64,000 nt of DNA. Origin: Russula earlei. Lineage: Eukaryota > Basidiomycota > Agaricomycetes > Russulales > Russulaceae. The number at the start of each line of letters is the position of its first letter. Positions within the stretch are counted from its first letter, which is position 1. Shown one piece after another: positions 1 to 11,714 of the stretch. A program made the translations under genes and the position numbers. The notes under the pieces were generated by a model. That model saw only the letters and a list, made by a program, of their open reading frames with translations. It was not told the origin of the DNA and made no database searches. The DNA lies in assembly GCA_025769875.1 (NCBI GenBank), contig JAGFNK010000055.1, positions 62,001 to 126,000 on the forward strand, read 5' to 3'.

Positions 1-2035
1 CCCATAGAAACCCTGATAAAGCCTTCGATTCTACATCAGAATGTGCGGTGTGAAGAAGGGTAAACTGTGTGTACCAAACCTCCCAAACGTGTTTGAAGCC
101 GATCTTGTTTGTGTGCACACCAATAAGACCCCAGAGGGTGAGAACCTAAGGTAAAACTCTTCCGTCGTACGTTCAGTTTGCATGTTCCGTCTTGCTCACC
201 AAGATCCAGAATACATTGAAAACTAACATCTGGTCCCGCATGTTGATTAGTGATGAGAGGGCGGCAACTGCGGGACTCAGTTACCCTCTTCGTAGATATG
301 CTGAACTTCTTCTGAACAAGCCAGAATAAACTGAACCCAGCTTTGAGGACCGTTTCTTGCACTATGCATACGGCACTCACTAAGTTCCCCAGTCCTTGTG
401 TGACAATACCAACGATGAGTAGGAAGGTGAGCTGCAATGTCGAGTACGATACGACGCTAGATAGGCGTTGCTTCAGACAGAAGAAATCAGGGAAAGCTGA
501 ACCACAAAACTTGTTCTGGAGAGTTGCGACAACAGTTCTACAATGAGGGTGAGAGCAATGAACCAGAGCTGCCCCGTCAAGCACTCACACAGTTGTATTC
601 AACACGTCACCCCTGCGAAAGGTGCGACATCCGGCTCTGCACGTTGACCAGACAAGCAACGACTCACATGAGGAAGTAAAACACAAGATATAGGAATGTT
701 TGTTTCAACCGTAAACACTCCCGCAACGCGACGAACGTCTGCTTGAAGCCAATCGTTACGAGTGACGCTCCAGGAGGTAGAAGAAGACCCGGCCGACGCT
801 TTTCGACGATGAACCATGGAATAGCACAAAACACTGAGTACACGGATAAGATGGACGGGATGCACACATTAATGGAAACGAACGCCATATGCCGCCGGTG
901 AACGCTAGAAGGACGCTGAAAGCTTTTGTATTATTCTGCACGCTCGCATCTGATTTGACCGCTTTGAGGATGCCGACAATGATTGCGAGAATGAGAACCT
1001 CGCCAGCTGAGCTTATGGCGAACGCAATATTAGAGACACGGTTGCGTGCCAACGATTCGAAACGAGAATGTTCATCCAAGCTGTACAGGGCCGTGAGCGG
1101 ACGTCTATCGGTGTTAAAAATGTGGACTAACGACTTTGATCCCTTTTTCGTTTCATCTGCGGAAAGTTGAACCTCCTTGAGATTGCGTACTAGGCCTGGG
1201 AATGCGGCAGTCCAGAACGTGAGAGCACACTTGATCGATGAATGAGTAGCTACGGGTGCAAGCAATTGCTGGTGGTACCCACCTGATATGATATCACTGG
1301 GAGAGAGATACACGAGATGGTCAAACAGACGGGATCACGACACTCACTTCCGAGGACATACAAAACGACGCCTGCAGGCCATCGTGAAGGATCTTGAACT
1401 CCAAGCCACGAAAACGAGACGCCAATGGACAGAATGGTGAAAAAAATCAGAATATTCGGCCTGTTTCGAACGATTGCCGTCCATCTATAGCACACGAGGG
1501 GTCCTAGTTCCAGCGCACCTCCACGTCCCATAATCCGCCCAAGAACCGAGCATCAGCAACACAATCGCCTGAATGGCAAAGGTGATTCCGTTTGTGAGGA
1601 GAACAATCGAATTGACTACGCAAAGTAAATAAGGAGAATGAACACGTCGGTCGAAGGGGGATCGGGGAGAAAACGGACTGTTGCGGACGCGCCCCATGTA
1701 GGGCAGCACGCAATCGGTCCCAGCGCCGCAAGGTTTGGTGAATGGCGGGTTGCTGGGGTCATATCCTGCGAGGTAGAGGAGATTTTGGAATTGGGACGGG
1801 CCGAAATTAAACCCGGAGAGTCCATTGTTACCCTTTCGAATGGGTCAGGAAATGGGACGGACAAAGGCAAAAGAGAAAAAAAAAAGCGTACGACATAGTA
1901 CAGATAGAAGGACCAGAGCTCTCGGCGGGATGTCGTCCATTCTCCTGGACGGATTGCCTCCGTAGATAGCTCACTGACCGGGGAGTCACCGACGTCTGTA
2001 TTAAGACCTTTTGAAGGCAAAGACATGGCGGCCAT
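1..2035 (-). CDS. ATG22: ATG22-like vacuolar amino-acid effluxer (MFS fold), 3' end beyond window
   Basis: Atg22 family proteins are vacuolar membrane permeases of the major facilitator fold that export amino acids released by autophagy. The first exon starts at 2035 with a short soluble head (MAAMSLPSKG..) and reaches REL.SFYLYY. Later exons give GFNFGPSQFQNLLYLAGYD, NGITFAIQAIVLLMLGSWADYGTWR, SIGVSFSWLGVQDPSRWPAG, LTFWTAAFPGLVRN, RNRVSNIAFAISSAGEVLIL, an LPPGASLVTIGFKQTF loop, VLNTTVTVVATLQNK and TLWGLIGVHTNKIGF. These follow the order of Atg22 proteins, with hydrophobic helices between them. An intron of about 50 bases sits at 547-590 (exon end VLNTTV). The last visible exon runs off the left edge, so the final helices and stop are missing. 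Exon ends are approximate, the family call is firm. Confidence 0.88.
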
Positions 2036-3641
2036 GATGGTAGAATGGATGAGGAAGTCCTCGTGAGACCCGGAACCGTTATTTTCGGCGTGTCAGGTTC
2101 ATTTATCACTGGCATTGCGGGCGGTCACTGCCGCAGCGTCAGGAAGCCAGGAAAATTGCTTCGCGAAGGTGGTGTGGAACGTGACCAGGCGGTGACGTGG
2201 ATCAAGAGGTACGTGATGACAAGTACTCAAGCAGCCAGTTGTGGTCAGCAAATTCACGATTGGAACAGCACTGGAGAACAACATCAGTAGAACAAAGGCA
2301 ACTGAAGTCGCAACAAGTAAATTCCATTGCGCTTTCCGGGTCATCGGACCGGGCCCGCGCTGGGTGCTGGTCACGCAGTACCGCACTCATCTTTGCGGGA
2401 AGGGACTCTGCCCGATTCACCCGCCCAGGCACTGATGCATGAGGTCAACCGGATGACTCGGATGTACCGGCAATCGTTACGTGGTGGGCAAGCAAGAATG
2501 TATATAATCCCACCCTCTCCTCGTTTCCCCTCTCCACGTCCTGCATGTCCTGCAACTCGATCGCGTATTTGATGCGCAAGCGAGCCCCCCCCCCTCCTCC
2601 CCTATCGCTTGTTCACTCTCTATCCGTCTCCGGTCGCCAATGAGATCACGCTCGCGCCTCGGTCCCACTCGCCTCAGCAAGAATGCGACGTTGGCGATCC
2701 TTCCAGTCGAAACGGCGCGATGGAACGGGTGTGAGCCTCGAATGCAACCACCCCCTGCACCGCCATCGCAACGGACATCGAACACCGAGCCCATGCTGAC
2801 GGGTTGCTCACACTCACAAGAACACCGACATGCTGGGCCTGTTGCGGAGCTTCCCCTTGAGGGCGTCGACTGGTCATCGCACACGTGGGACCGTCCACGT
2901 CCGAGGATCCGCCCATGCACCAGTTGACGACAACAAAACTGTCTGAATGGACGGCCTGATCTTCTCCGTATGGACCATGCTGGCTGCGCGCGAAAGAAGG
3001 AGAAGGCGAGGAGAGGGAAGAATTATGTGGCACCGGGGGACGTCATGCATCATGAGCAACGCCGGCGCGACAACCGAAAAAGGGAAGCTCGAGAAAGAAG
3101 AGGAGGATCAGGCAGGGAAGAGCATCGTGCGAAATCGGTCCTAAAGGGAAGGTTTAGGACGTGGGTAGGCCCAAGTGGAACGCCAACGCCGGTGTTCAGA
3201 CATTGGTTACTGCGGCAAGGCTTGCCGGGATGGCAAGCATGAAAAAGTACACGAAACACGAAGCAAACGCGGCGAAGCACAAAGCACGCCGACGAGGACG
3301 ACGAGAACACTCCCGGCCGGTGGGGACGTGAATGACGATTGCCTATCATCGATTTCATGGGGAGTGATGTGTTGATGGGAACGTCGAGCAGTGACACTGT
3401 CAGCAGGCATATTGGCATATTTATACTCGCGTCAAGCCTGAAACAATTACGTCATTACCATAAACCTAAACGTACACAACATACTGTTTGTTACACCAAT
3501 AATAATGTTCCTAGCGGGCCCAAGTAATTTTGGAGACAAGAATATCAAACAAAGGCATTCCCCGGGTCAGCATACACGTGACGGCGAATCGAGATGAACC
3601 AGGTTCAGGCAGAAGCAGGCGGAGCATGAATCGGCTGTTAA
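2036..3641. other. Intergenic stretch, no supported gene
   Basis: No open frame here has a convincing exon chain. A minus-strand frame near 2230-2345 encodes one strongly hydrophobic stretch (NLLVATSVAFVLLMLF) that could be a membrane helix of a small or decayed gene, but no flanking exons join to it. The rest is mixed-frame sequence between the 5' end of the ATG22-like gene and the 3' end of the arrestin-like gene. Confidence 0.4.
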
Positions 3642-5247
3642 TTAATTAGTGAGATGAATCTTGCCCATAGCAAGCTCCTTCTTCGGGTCATTTGCAGGTT
3701 TGAAGTCTCTTGTCGAACGGAATGGGAAGAGGCATGCAATGTACTACGACGGGCGTCAGTCAACACAAGTTGTTAGCCAAGGTTAACGCCGCATACCATG
3801 ATCCGGAGCGCAACCCCTGGCTCTTCGAAACTCGCGCTCAATTCGACGCCTGGTTCTTTATGAAGTGCTCCGGTGAGTTTGATGCGCCAGCGTGACCGCG
3901 GATGCCGCTCGTTCGGGAGAAGTTCCTTGGCGTGACCATCGAGCACCCACTCAGCTCTTGCGACCAAATCTGTACGGTGAAACGAGCTGCGGTTCTTGAG
4001 AGTGAAGGGACGGAGTGTGGCTCCTTCCGTTCCAAAATCCATGACTTTTAATAGCCGTACATCAACGACATGGGGGACGGCGAGTAGGTCGAGCGCCTGG
4101 CGGTTTTCGCCTGTGAGGACGAGGCGGAGGGGTATGACGCTGCTTTGGGCCGAGTACGACTTCTAAGGGAACGATGCGAATGTGAACGAAAGCGTTGGAC
4201 AACTACGAAGAGGACGACATACTGGTACAATGAACTAAAAGGAAACATAAGTCGTAGAGTCGGCATGATTTAATTTGTGGCTCACCCTGCATTCTACCTC
4301 AACATGGACCTGACCGAACATGACGCCACTTACGAGTACAGCTGGGAGCTTCTGCTCTGGCCATGATGTGTCCACAGGGTGGTCGTGGGGAAGAACATCC
4401 AGAGTAGATGGGGGGGACGATGGGTCCGACGGGTCTGGAGGAGGGACATAATAAATTTTTTGCCTCAGCCTGAAGATGAGGCACAGTAAGAGGACGTTAA
4501 TGACAAGAATGGAGATCACAAACCCGACATTCCGCGTGAGACGCCCATGACGATAGATTGTAACCACGAGCTGAAATTTTGGGTCGCTGCCAGCACCATT
4601 GGCATGGAGGGATTGGTGTCCAAGGGACGAACTAGTTGTTGAAGAGCTTGAGGAGGAAACCGAAGCGGTCGGGAACGCAATGGCAAAGGGCCAACGAAAT
4701 ATTCCGCCTGAAATATGGGATTGATCGACCTGCTGCGATAAAAGGATGCGCTTGGTCTCGAACGATGGGCGAATAGGATCGGATTCGAACATCTGCAGCT
4801 GCGAGTACCAGCTCAAGAGCGTTCATTACACTTTCTAGACCCACTCACCACGACATCCATGCTCTGCATACCACTCAGATCATTGAGAGACAATACCACG
4901 GATCCTGTAAGTTCTTCTCCCAGATATAACAGGGGGGGATCCCGGGCGTTTGCTGCATGACTTCTGAGGATAATGAACGCATAGTCTCTCCCACGAGACT
5001 GCAGGTTGTATTGGTGCACAGTGTTGAAAGGAACGGTGGAGTGTAAAGAAGCGTCCTCGGCTCGGACGGGTGGCTCCGTAAGACTTACGCCGGGTTGCGC
5101 AGCAGGTTCCTCGACGATCACAATACTTCCACCAGTATATGGGGATGGGGCGGAGAACCTTCGCAGCAGAGCAGTAACTCCTGATGGGGGTTTGGGGCCA
5201 AAGGGTAGACTAGTGCGTTGGGGGGGTATAGGAGTGGGATGGGACAT
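3642..5247 (-). CDS. Arrestin-like domain protein
   Basis: Fungal arrestin-fold proteins act mostly as adaptors that recruit HECT ubiquitin ligases to membrane cargo; this role is inferred from the fold only. The protein starts at 5247 (MSHPTPIPPQ..). Recognisable stretches are YNLQSRGRDYAFIIL, YLGEELTGSVVLSLND (entry strand of the N-terminal arrestin sheet), FESDPIRPSFETKR, PKFQLVVTIYRHGRLTRNVG, KIYYVPPPDPSDP, LPAVLVSGVMFGQVHVEVEC, VIPLRLVLTGENRQALDLL and FHRTDLVARAEWVLDG. Introns are short. The last one (GTATGC..GTAG) joins VALRIM to YIACLFPFRSTRDF, giving a clean end at KIHLTN and a TAA at 3642. No PY motif is obvious. It lies divergently from MIC60. Two further arrestin-like sequences lie at 11.7-14.7 kb. 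Confidence 0.8.
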
Positions 5248-5839
5248 GGTAGAGGAGTGACACAGTATAACGAGGGAAAAGAATTTGCTTATAACAGATA
5301 ACAGCGCCTGATGGACGCACGTTCATTACATCAGGGACGAGTGACGGGGATTAGTGAAGGGGAAGAGCCGCCCACTGTCTTGTTGTTCTTTGTTGGGAAC
5401 TGCGCCCGAGACAACCTGAGAGAATTCGGCTCGAAGATCCGCCTCACACACACCGCCGTTCAACACAACACATCTGTATTGCCATGGCTGAGAACCTGGA
5501 ACAGCCATTGCGAAAAAAAAAAAAAATTCCAGGGAATGGGCGCAGACTATGAAAGCGGAGCGCACCGCCTACGACGAGAGCATAGCCAATTTCAAAGGCC
5601 GATTCGGGCAGGTGGTCAGAGTTTGATACTTCGTTCCGCCCGCAACCCCCTGGGATCCATGAATGGGGATTTGAATGAGTCAATGCAGCCCAGACGTCAG
5701 ATGTGGTTGTGACTGTTGAGAAGAAACACCAGCATGCCTGACCTCGGCAATACCCGTAAAGCAAGCTCACCTGGCCACGACGACGGCGAGAGAGAGTGGT
5801 GAGTCGGGCTGAGCGCTGTAACGGTCGCCTCTCAACCGC
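5248..5839. other. Divergent promoter region between arrestin-like gene and MIC60
   Basis: This 590-base stretch separates two genes read outward and should hold both promoters and 5' leaders. It has an A13-type run near 5515-5527. Open frames on both strands here have no coherent protein features. No clear regulatory motif was identified. Confidence 0.4.
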
Positions 5840-8048
5840 ATGTTTCGTGTCTTGCCTGTCGCGAGACAGGCATCTTCTAAAGGAAATCAGGGTCTTATTC
5901 GTATTTCCCGTCGAGTGAGCACTTCCTTTTCTCGCTCTTACTGCGCTCAAGCGACTTCCCTTCCCATCACAGCGACTCGTGACCGAAACAACCGATCCAG
6001 CCGCCACCCTTTTGAAGGGGAGAAAGCGCATTCTTCCTAGGATCATATTCTATTCCACCGTCGCGACCGCAACCTTCTACGTCGGCAGCGCGTTCGTTGC
6101 CTTCAACAACCTCTCCTACCATGCCTTCTTCCAGCACCATGTTCCCTTCGCTCCCGCGATTCTTCAATATGGAGAGGACCACGGTTGGGATGACCTCTCC
6201 ATTGCCGATGTTGTCGTGAAGACCTATGACGGTGTCTCGGGCGCTTACTCATATGTGCGCAAGCAATTGGGCTTCTCGGCTGATGAAACCCCCGTCAAGG
6301 CCAAGGTTAAGGACCCTTCCCAGGCAAAACTATCAAAAGCAGCCGCAGAGAAGAAGGCCACTGAGGTCAAGGAACGCGTCCAAAAAGCGGTTGATGCGCT
6401 CAAAACTGACATCAAGTCAACTCCTGACGCGGATCACGACCAGAGCGTCAAACTTTCCAGGCCCCAAAGTATTCAATTCACGCATGGTGTCGAGGAGCTG
6501 GTCCTGCAGGCAGAGGCGGCACTTCAGGGCAAACCGTTCGAAAAGTCACAGCCGCCGAGCACCCAGCCTGAGGCGTCCATCACCCACGCACATGACCAGC
6601 CAACTCCGACTACCCGGGAGATCTCGGAGCCCCAAGCGACGTCCGATTCTAGTGAGACAGAATCTACAGAAGTTCCATTGAAGAATGTCTATACCGTCCC
6701 CCTCCCACTTGGCCATGAGCCCCCACCTGGTTTCACCCGGCCTGACCCTTTCAAACCTCCCAAACTATTGGCGCAAGGAGAGCCACTCCCACTTGTGGCA
6801 CCCGCGATCGAAGAACTACACTCCTCCGAGCCAATTCTCACCCACCTTGCAGGTACAATTGACTCGCTTGCATCCTTCGTGAATGCAAACCCTACTGCTG
6901 CCAATAAAGCACGTGATGTACTCGAAGTTGCCAAGAGTGATCTATCTGAGTTGGCTCAAAACTTTGAACTCCTGCGAGAAGCAGAGAAGGTAAAGTTGGA
7001 GCAGTCGCTGGATGAGCACACTCGAGAGTATACTCTCAAGTTGCTTGAGCTGGAGCTTCAGGCACAAGACAAGCTCGAGAGTCAGGCGACCGATTTCCAT
7101 GTTTTCCTTGAGGAGGAGAAAGCTCGCTTCGCCAAAGCGTATCGCGAGAAGCTCGAGCAAGAATTACGGACTCAGAGCGACATCATCAATGAACGGTCTG
7201 TCCCCCTTCCGTTATCGCATTATCATGCCAATCTTTCCCCCCTAGGCTGAAGGAGGAAGTCGTCGCACAAGGGATCGAACTCCAGCGTCGCTGGATCCGC
7301 GAGATCAAGATCCGCGTGGAAGAAGAGCGCGGCGGCCGCCTCGCCAAGCTCGATGAGCTGGCCGCAAACATGAAGCGTCTCGAGCGAGTTGCGCTCGACA
7401 ACTCGACCTACCTCGACGAGAACCTGCGCGTCCACGCGCTGTGGTCTGCCCTGCGTGCCGTCAACAATGCCGTCGACGCGCCGGTGCGGCGGCCGTTCCG
7501 CGACGAGCTGCGTGTGCTGCGTCATGCGGCGGCGGCGCGGGACGACACCGTCGTCGGTGCCGTTCTCGATGCGCTCGATGCGGGCGACGCACCAGACGTA
7601 GGGGTCGAGCCTCTGGCTGACCTCGCATCGTGGTTCACAACGAGCGTCGCACCCGCCGTCTCGCGCGTCGCGCTCGTGCCGGACGATGGCGCCGGCGTGC
7701 TGGCGCATGTCGCATCGCACGTGCTGTCCGCGTTCGCGTTTCGCCGCCACGGCCTCGTGCCCGGTAACGACGTGCTGAGCGTCCTCGCGCGCGCGGAGTA
7801 TCACCTGAATGAGAAGGACCTGGACAGCGCCACGCGCGAGTTGAACCAGCTGCGGGGAACTGCGGGAACTCTATTGAAGGACTGGCTCGACGCTGCAAGG
7901 CGGCGGCTGGAGGTGCAGCAAGCAATAGACGTACGCCACTGATTCGTTTCGGATGTCACCGGAGCGCCGCTAACAGCCGAATAATCCTTCTCAGGTTTTG
8001 CACACCCAGGCGACTCTTGCGTCGTTGCTTGTCGCTCAAGAGTTGTAG
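5840..8048 (+). CDS. MIC60: MICOS complex subunit MIC60 (mitofilin)
   Basis: MIC60 is the core of the MICOS complex that shapes crista junctions in the inner mitochondrial membrane. I assemble four exons: 5840-5914, 5973-7195, 7246-7930 and 7995-8048, giving about 678 residues, a normal fungal length. Exon 1 supplies an Arg/Ser-rich presequence (MFRVLPVARQASSKG..RR). It splices in frame to RLVTETTDPAATL, so the start at 5840 is preferred over any start in exon 2. An inner-membrane helix follows at about residues 50-70 (IIFYSTVATATFYVGSAFVAF). Then come a polar Ala/Lys/Pro region, long coiled coil from about residue 300 (LLREAEKVKLEQSLDEH, ELQAQDKLESQATDF), and the C-terminal mitofilin domain ending RRRLEVQQAIDVLHTQATL. 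GC content of the third exon is clearly higher than that of the second. Confidence 0.95.
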
Positions 8049-8192
8049 ATACATTCACTCAATAGATTGATTTGCCGCCTCCCGTTGCCCGTTGAACGCC
8101 GCGACTCCCGATCCTTTTAAGAAGAGAGACTTCTCATTTTCTACAGTAGACTCGATAATGGAACAATGAGGACGCTAAGACCAGGGCTCCGT

Positions 8193-9728
8193 CTACATTG
8201 TTGGCGGCGGTGGCGGTGGCGCGGATGCAGGGTAGCTCGTCGCTTGCAGCGCACATTCGCAAATGACCTGCGCCCGGCGTACGACGGTCTGCGTGGTATC
8301 TCCTGTGGCGACCCCGGGCCCTGGCGGGGTGCGCGACACCTTGACGAGACCTGGGAAAATGGTGGCCCCCACGCGATCGAGCTCGCCGCGTTCGGAGCGA
8401 CGACAGCGCTTGGCGAGCTCGACCTGGCGCGGATACAGCGTGCTCGCGAGCTCGGGCACGAACGAGCGGTAAAACGCGTCGGCGCCTGGGCCCGCGGCGG
8501 CGGGGGCGCCGTGCAGCATGCGCGAGAACCTGTAGGCGTCCTCGAGGACGGCGCGCGTCCCGAGCGGGTCGTCGGGGCTGTCCAGCAGCGCGGCGAGCGA
8601 TGGCACGTGCTCTTGGAATATCATTCGCGTCATCTCCGGCGCGACGTTCTCCACGGCGGCGGAGAAGGATTGGCGTCGCCAGACTGCCGCCACGGTCGGA
8701 TCTCCTGTGGGAAAGGGAGATGACATGTTAACCCGTTCGATGCTTTTGATATGTAAGGTGACCGGGACGGGACGGTGGAAGGCGCGTATCATTAAGTGGG
8801 GGTTGGAGGAAGAGGGAAGGAAGGGTCTCGGGCTGCGGAATTGGGGGAAACCAGGGGATCGGGGAGGGAAACAAACACATTTGGCAAAATGGGGAATGGG
8901 AGGAAAAGGGTACGGTTCGATACGTGCTGCGGGGGAGGGGGGAGGGGGAGGGGAATGGTATTGGCCACACTTACGCGCAAAGAGGTGCTCGTGGATGTGC
9001 GTGAGCTGGACGTTGGCCTCTGCGGAGCTCGTCACGATGAGGCAATTGATGATGCCTTCCGAGATGGCCTCGGCCATCGCATGTCGCAGCAAACTCTGCA
9101 CCATCATCGGCCGCGCGTCCGTGAACAGCGCGGTCTCCCCCGCGGCCGCCAAATCCGCGAGCGCCGCGTCCTGCAGCGCCGCGGCGGGCACAGAGGAAAG
9201 GCGCAGCACCTCTCCCGCCCAGCGGTTTATCGTGCGCTCGAGTTGGGATGCCGTGTTCTGGTGCGAACGCGAGCGCGCGAGATGTGGCAGGGGGGGGGGG
9301 GGGTGGAGTCATCAGTCAACAATGCGGACGGGGGTGGGTGCAAGAGCGGTTTTTTTTTTTTTTTTTTTTTTTCAATCGTCTTGTCTTGACAGAGTCGGGG
9401 TATCGCGCGCGTACCTTGATGGAGAAGTCATCGACGGAGCTCCCGCCCGCCGCGCGTGGTCCCGAGAGGGGCTGGACGGCGAAGGGCGAGCCTTCGAGCG
9501 CGGCGATGCGCTCCTGCAGCCGTGCGATCTGCCGCTCCTGCTCTTCGAGCTGCGCTCGTTGTTCCTCGACCTTCTGGTGCGCGATCGCCTGGACGGGGGC
9601 CGTAAGGGGAGAAAGTCAGCAGCGATGTCTGGCAAAAAGGAGCAGGACGATCGCACAAAGTTGGTCAGGGCATAGCGATACTGTTCTCCGGAAACGTGGT
9701 CGGTGTTGTGGATGGAGGGTGCTGCCAT
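8193..9728 (-). CDS. Conserved fungal coiled-coil protein of unknown function
   Basis: I do not recognise a named family. The likely start is MAAPSIHNTDHVSGEQYRYAL at 9728. After an intron it continues as a coiled coil (AIAHQKVEEQRAQLEEQERQ, IARLQERIAALEG). Next comes a helical domain (NTASQLERTINRWAGEV, AALQDAALADLAAAG, MMVQSLLRHAMAEAISEGI, HIHEHLFAR). A longer intron holds repeats of G and C. The last exon has AAVENVAPEMTRMIFQEHV, FYRSFVPELASTLYPRQVEL, CRRSERGELDRVGATIFPGLVKVSR and a proline-rich tail, with the stop at 8193. The coherent codon use and helical heptads support a real gene. An intron near 9255-9415 contains G14 (9290-9303) and T23 (9350-9372). Convergent with MIC60. Confidence 0.7.
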
Positions 9729-9902
9729 GGCGTATCGCGTGAAGTTTTTGACGTGGACGTGCGTAGATATTGGGAACAATAGCGAGCTGATGGGCGCGAG
9801 ACGGGCTGCGGGGCTGCGGGACCTTCTGATCGGCACAGCATCCGGTTGTAAAACATATCATATCAAGGGCACTTGTTGGTGGGGGGCACATTACTGGTCT
9901 GT

Positions 9903-11109
9903 CTATTTACCGTACAAACTCTCTACGCCAAATTCCCCACCACTCCCCCGGTCAAGCTGATTGAATGGGTCACGCATGCTACCTGTTTTCGCACGCCAGA
10001 GCTGAGTGTACAGAGCCTTCAACCTTTGCAAATCGGCGTCCAACGCCGCAGTCTTGTTCGCGAGAGCGACAAAGGAAGCATTTTGTGCCTCGAGTGTGGC
10101 AGAGATCGCTGCGGGTGGCCTTAATGATGTTGACCTATGAAGCAATAGTGCTTACCCTGTGGCGTATGTTGCGTCTGTTGCGCGGCGGAAGTAAGCCTCC
10201 GTTCAACTTGCTAAAAAGGCACGAAGGGCTGAGGTCGCTGAAACAAAGTAAATCTGAGAAGCTCACCTCCATGATTTCTTTATAAGACTGCAGACGCCTG
10301 CACATTTGGTCCGTTATCCGCGTGAAGAACCTGCAGGGGTGTCATGTCACCCCGAAAAGTACCCTGGCTAGGAGAAAGGCACGTACTCGAGAGGAAAGTT
10401 TGCGTGATTACGTAGATAGGCCCCATGGTGGTGGGGATTCCGGAAGCCGTCGATGATGTGCACCCCAACGATGGTGTCCTGCACAGACTGATCAACTTTT
10501 GCTTTCAAATCACGCGTGTTGAGGATATCGTTTTGAAGAACAGTAACGGCAGTTGATGAGGTCCTGAACGACAGGGTTCAACATATGAGATAGTGCGAGG
10601 CGAAGCAGCCAACCTTGTGAACTCCACGGATCAGATCTTGACCTTTGGTTGCTTCTTCTCCGACTTTTCGTTGCTTAAGATCTTTGCTAATCTGGACTCT
10701 CCCCTGGATATGTGTGCTGAAACGAGTTGGAAAATGTGGTGGGAGCACAAGAACAGATTGCATACTCGATATCTTCAAACGTTTTCTTCACAATGTCGGG
10801 AAGGTCGTTGAACTTTGTGGACTTTGTGAAGAGCGGCTGTCCAGATTGTGCTGTCAACTGCTGCATAGGAGTGGCTGACAACCTAGGGGCGCGCTCAACG
10901 AAGGGTCTGACTACTGCAACAAGCTTACGAACCCGAAACTGATGAATGATCAACATCAACCCAGGCTGGATCGGGGAGACATACCCGGTCTGTTGTTGGC
11001 TCTGCTGACCAAATCCAGAGAAGAAAGACGATTGAGAACTCGGGTATCCTGTCTGACCAGTGGTGTTGGCGGGCTGAGGATTGGCGCCCACGGGTTGTTG
11101 TGCAAACAT
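9903..11109 (-). CDS. NUP49: NUP49/NUP58-type nucleoporin
   Basis: This family forms the Nsp1-Nup57-Nup49 (Nup62-Nup54-Nup58) coiled-coil trimer in the central channel of the nuclear pore. The N terminus (MFAQQPVGANPQ.., one SGFGQQSQQQ) is short. Then comes the family signature SGQPLFTKSTKFNDLPDIVKK, TFEDIE and coiled-coil exons (VQISKDLKQRKVGEEATKG, VDQSVQDTIVGVHIIDGF, FPLEYFTRVTDQMCRRLQSY, VERRLTSAAQQTQ). The C terminus is ISATLEAQNASFVALANKTA and LKALYTQLWRAKTGSMRDPF, stop at 9903. At least six small introns are needed. I could not join the two small exons around 10100-10200 in a single phase with canonical sites. The usual long GLFG-repeat N terminus is not seen; an upstream exon cannot be excluded. 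Confidence 0.85.
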
Positions 11110-11714
11110 CCTGCGTGCCAGCGCACCATTGAGTTGAACGATCCCGAGATGGAAGGTTAATACTTACGTGGAACGCGTTTAAACGCACGCAGGAGATCCC
11201 GTTCGGAGTGATGGTAGGTCAGGAACGGGGGGTCTGAGTCGGGAGCTCAAGCGCTCAAGGGTGAGATGCTTTGTTCGCTTCCCTGCTTTCGGACGTAATT
11301 ATATGACGGACTCTCTCATGTCTTGCTCGCCGTGGATGACGGTGTCTACAGGTCATCTTCGTGGTGGTTTTCTCACTGTTGCCATGTCTTGATCGCTTCC
11401 ATCCTATCGCTCGCTCGTTGCTATCACTCAATCGTCCATCCGCCCGCGGCTTTTCTGTCGTCCGCATGCCTCTGTTGTCCGCATGATGCCTAGGCCCAGC
11501 ACTGAAAGCCTGTTCCATTCTTGTCTCCCCGCTGTCAAAACTTAATTCATGCCCAGGACTCAGTCTCTCCCGCACCGCAATCGAGACTAGTAGTACCTGA
11601 TTGTCTGATCTACCCACGCGTATATTGTCATTTAACTGCATCCCCAATAATTTTCGCTGCCCCTCCAAGCGATCCGTACTCGCACTACCGACCTTGCTCT
11701 CCATTCCCCTTGAC
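11110..11714. other. Divergent intergenic region
   Basis: This separates the nucleoporin gene (-) from the second arrestin-like gene (+). A GTAAGT-like donor on the minus strand near 11165, with an acceptor just before the nucleoporin ATG at 11109, suggests a leader intron or a further upstream exon of that gene. Otherwise I see nothing coding. Confidence 0.35.

Noticed and set aside
3175..3375. Cys-rich MYND-like stretch RRCSDIGYCGKACRDGKHEK on the plus strand
   Set aside because: The first two Cys pairs of a MYND finger are missing, the frame is only 66 residues and no exons join to it.
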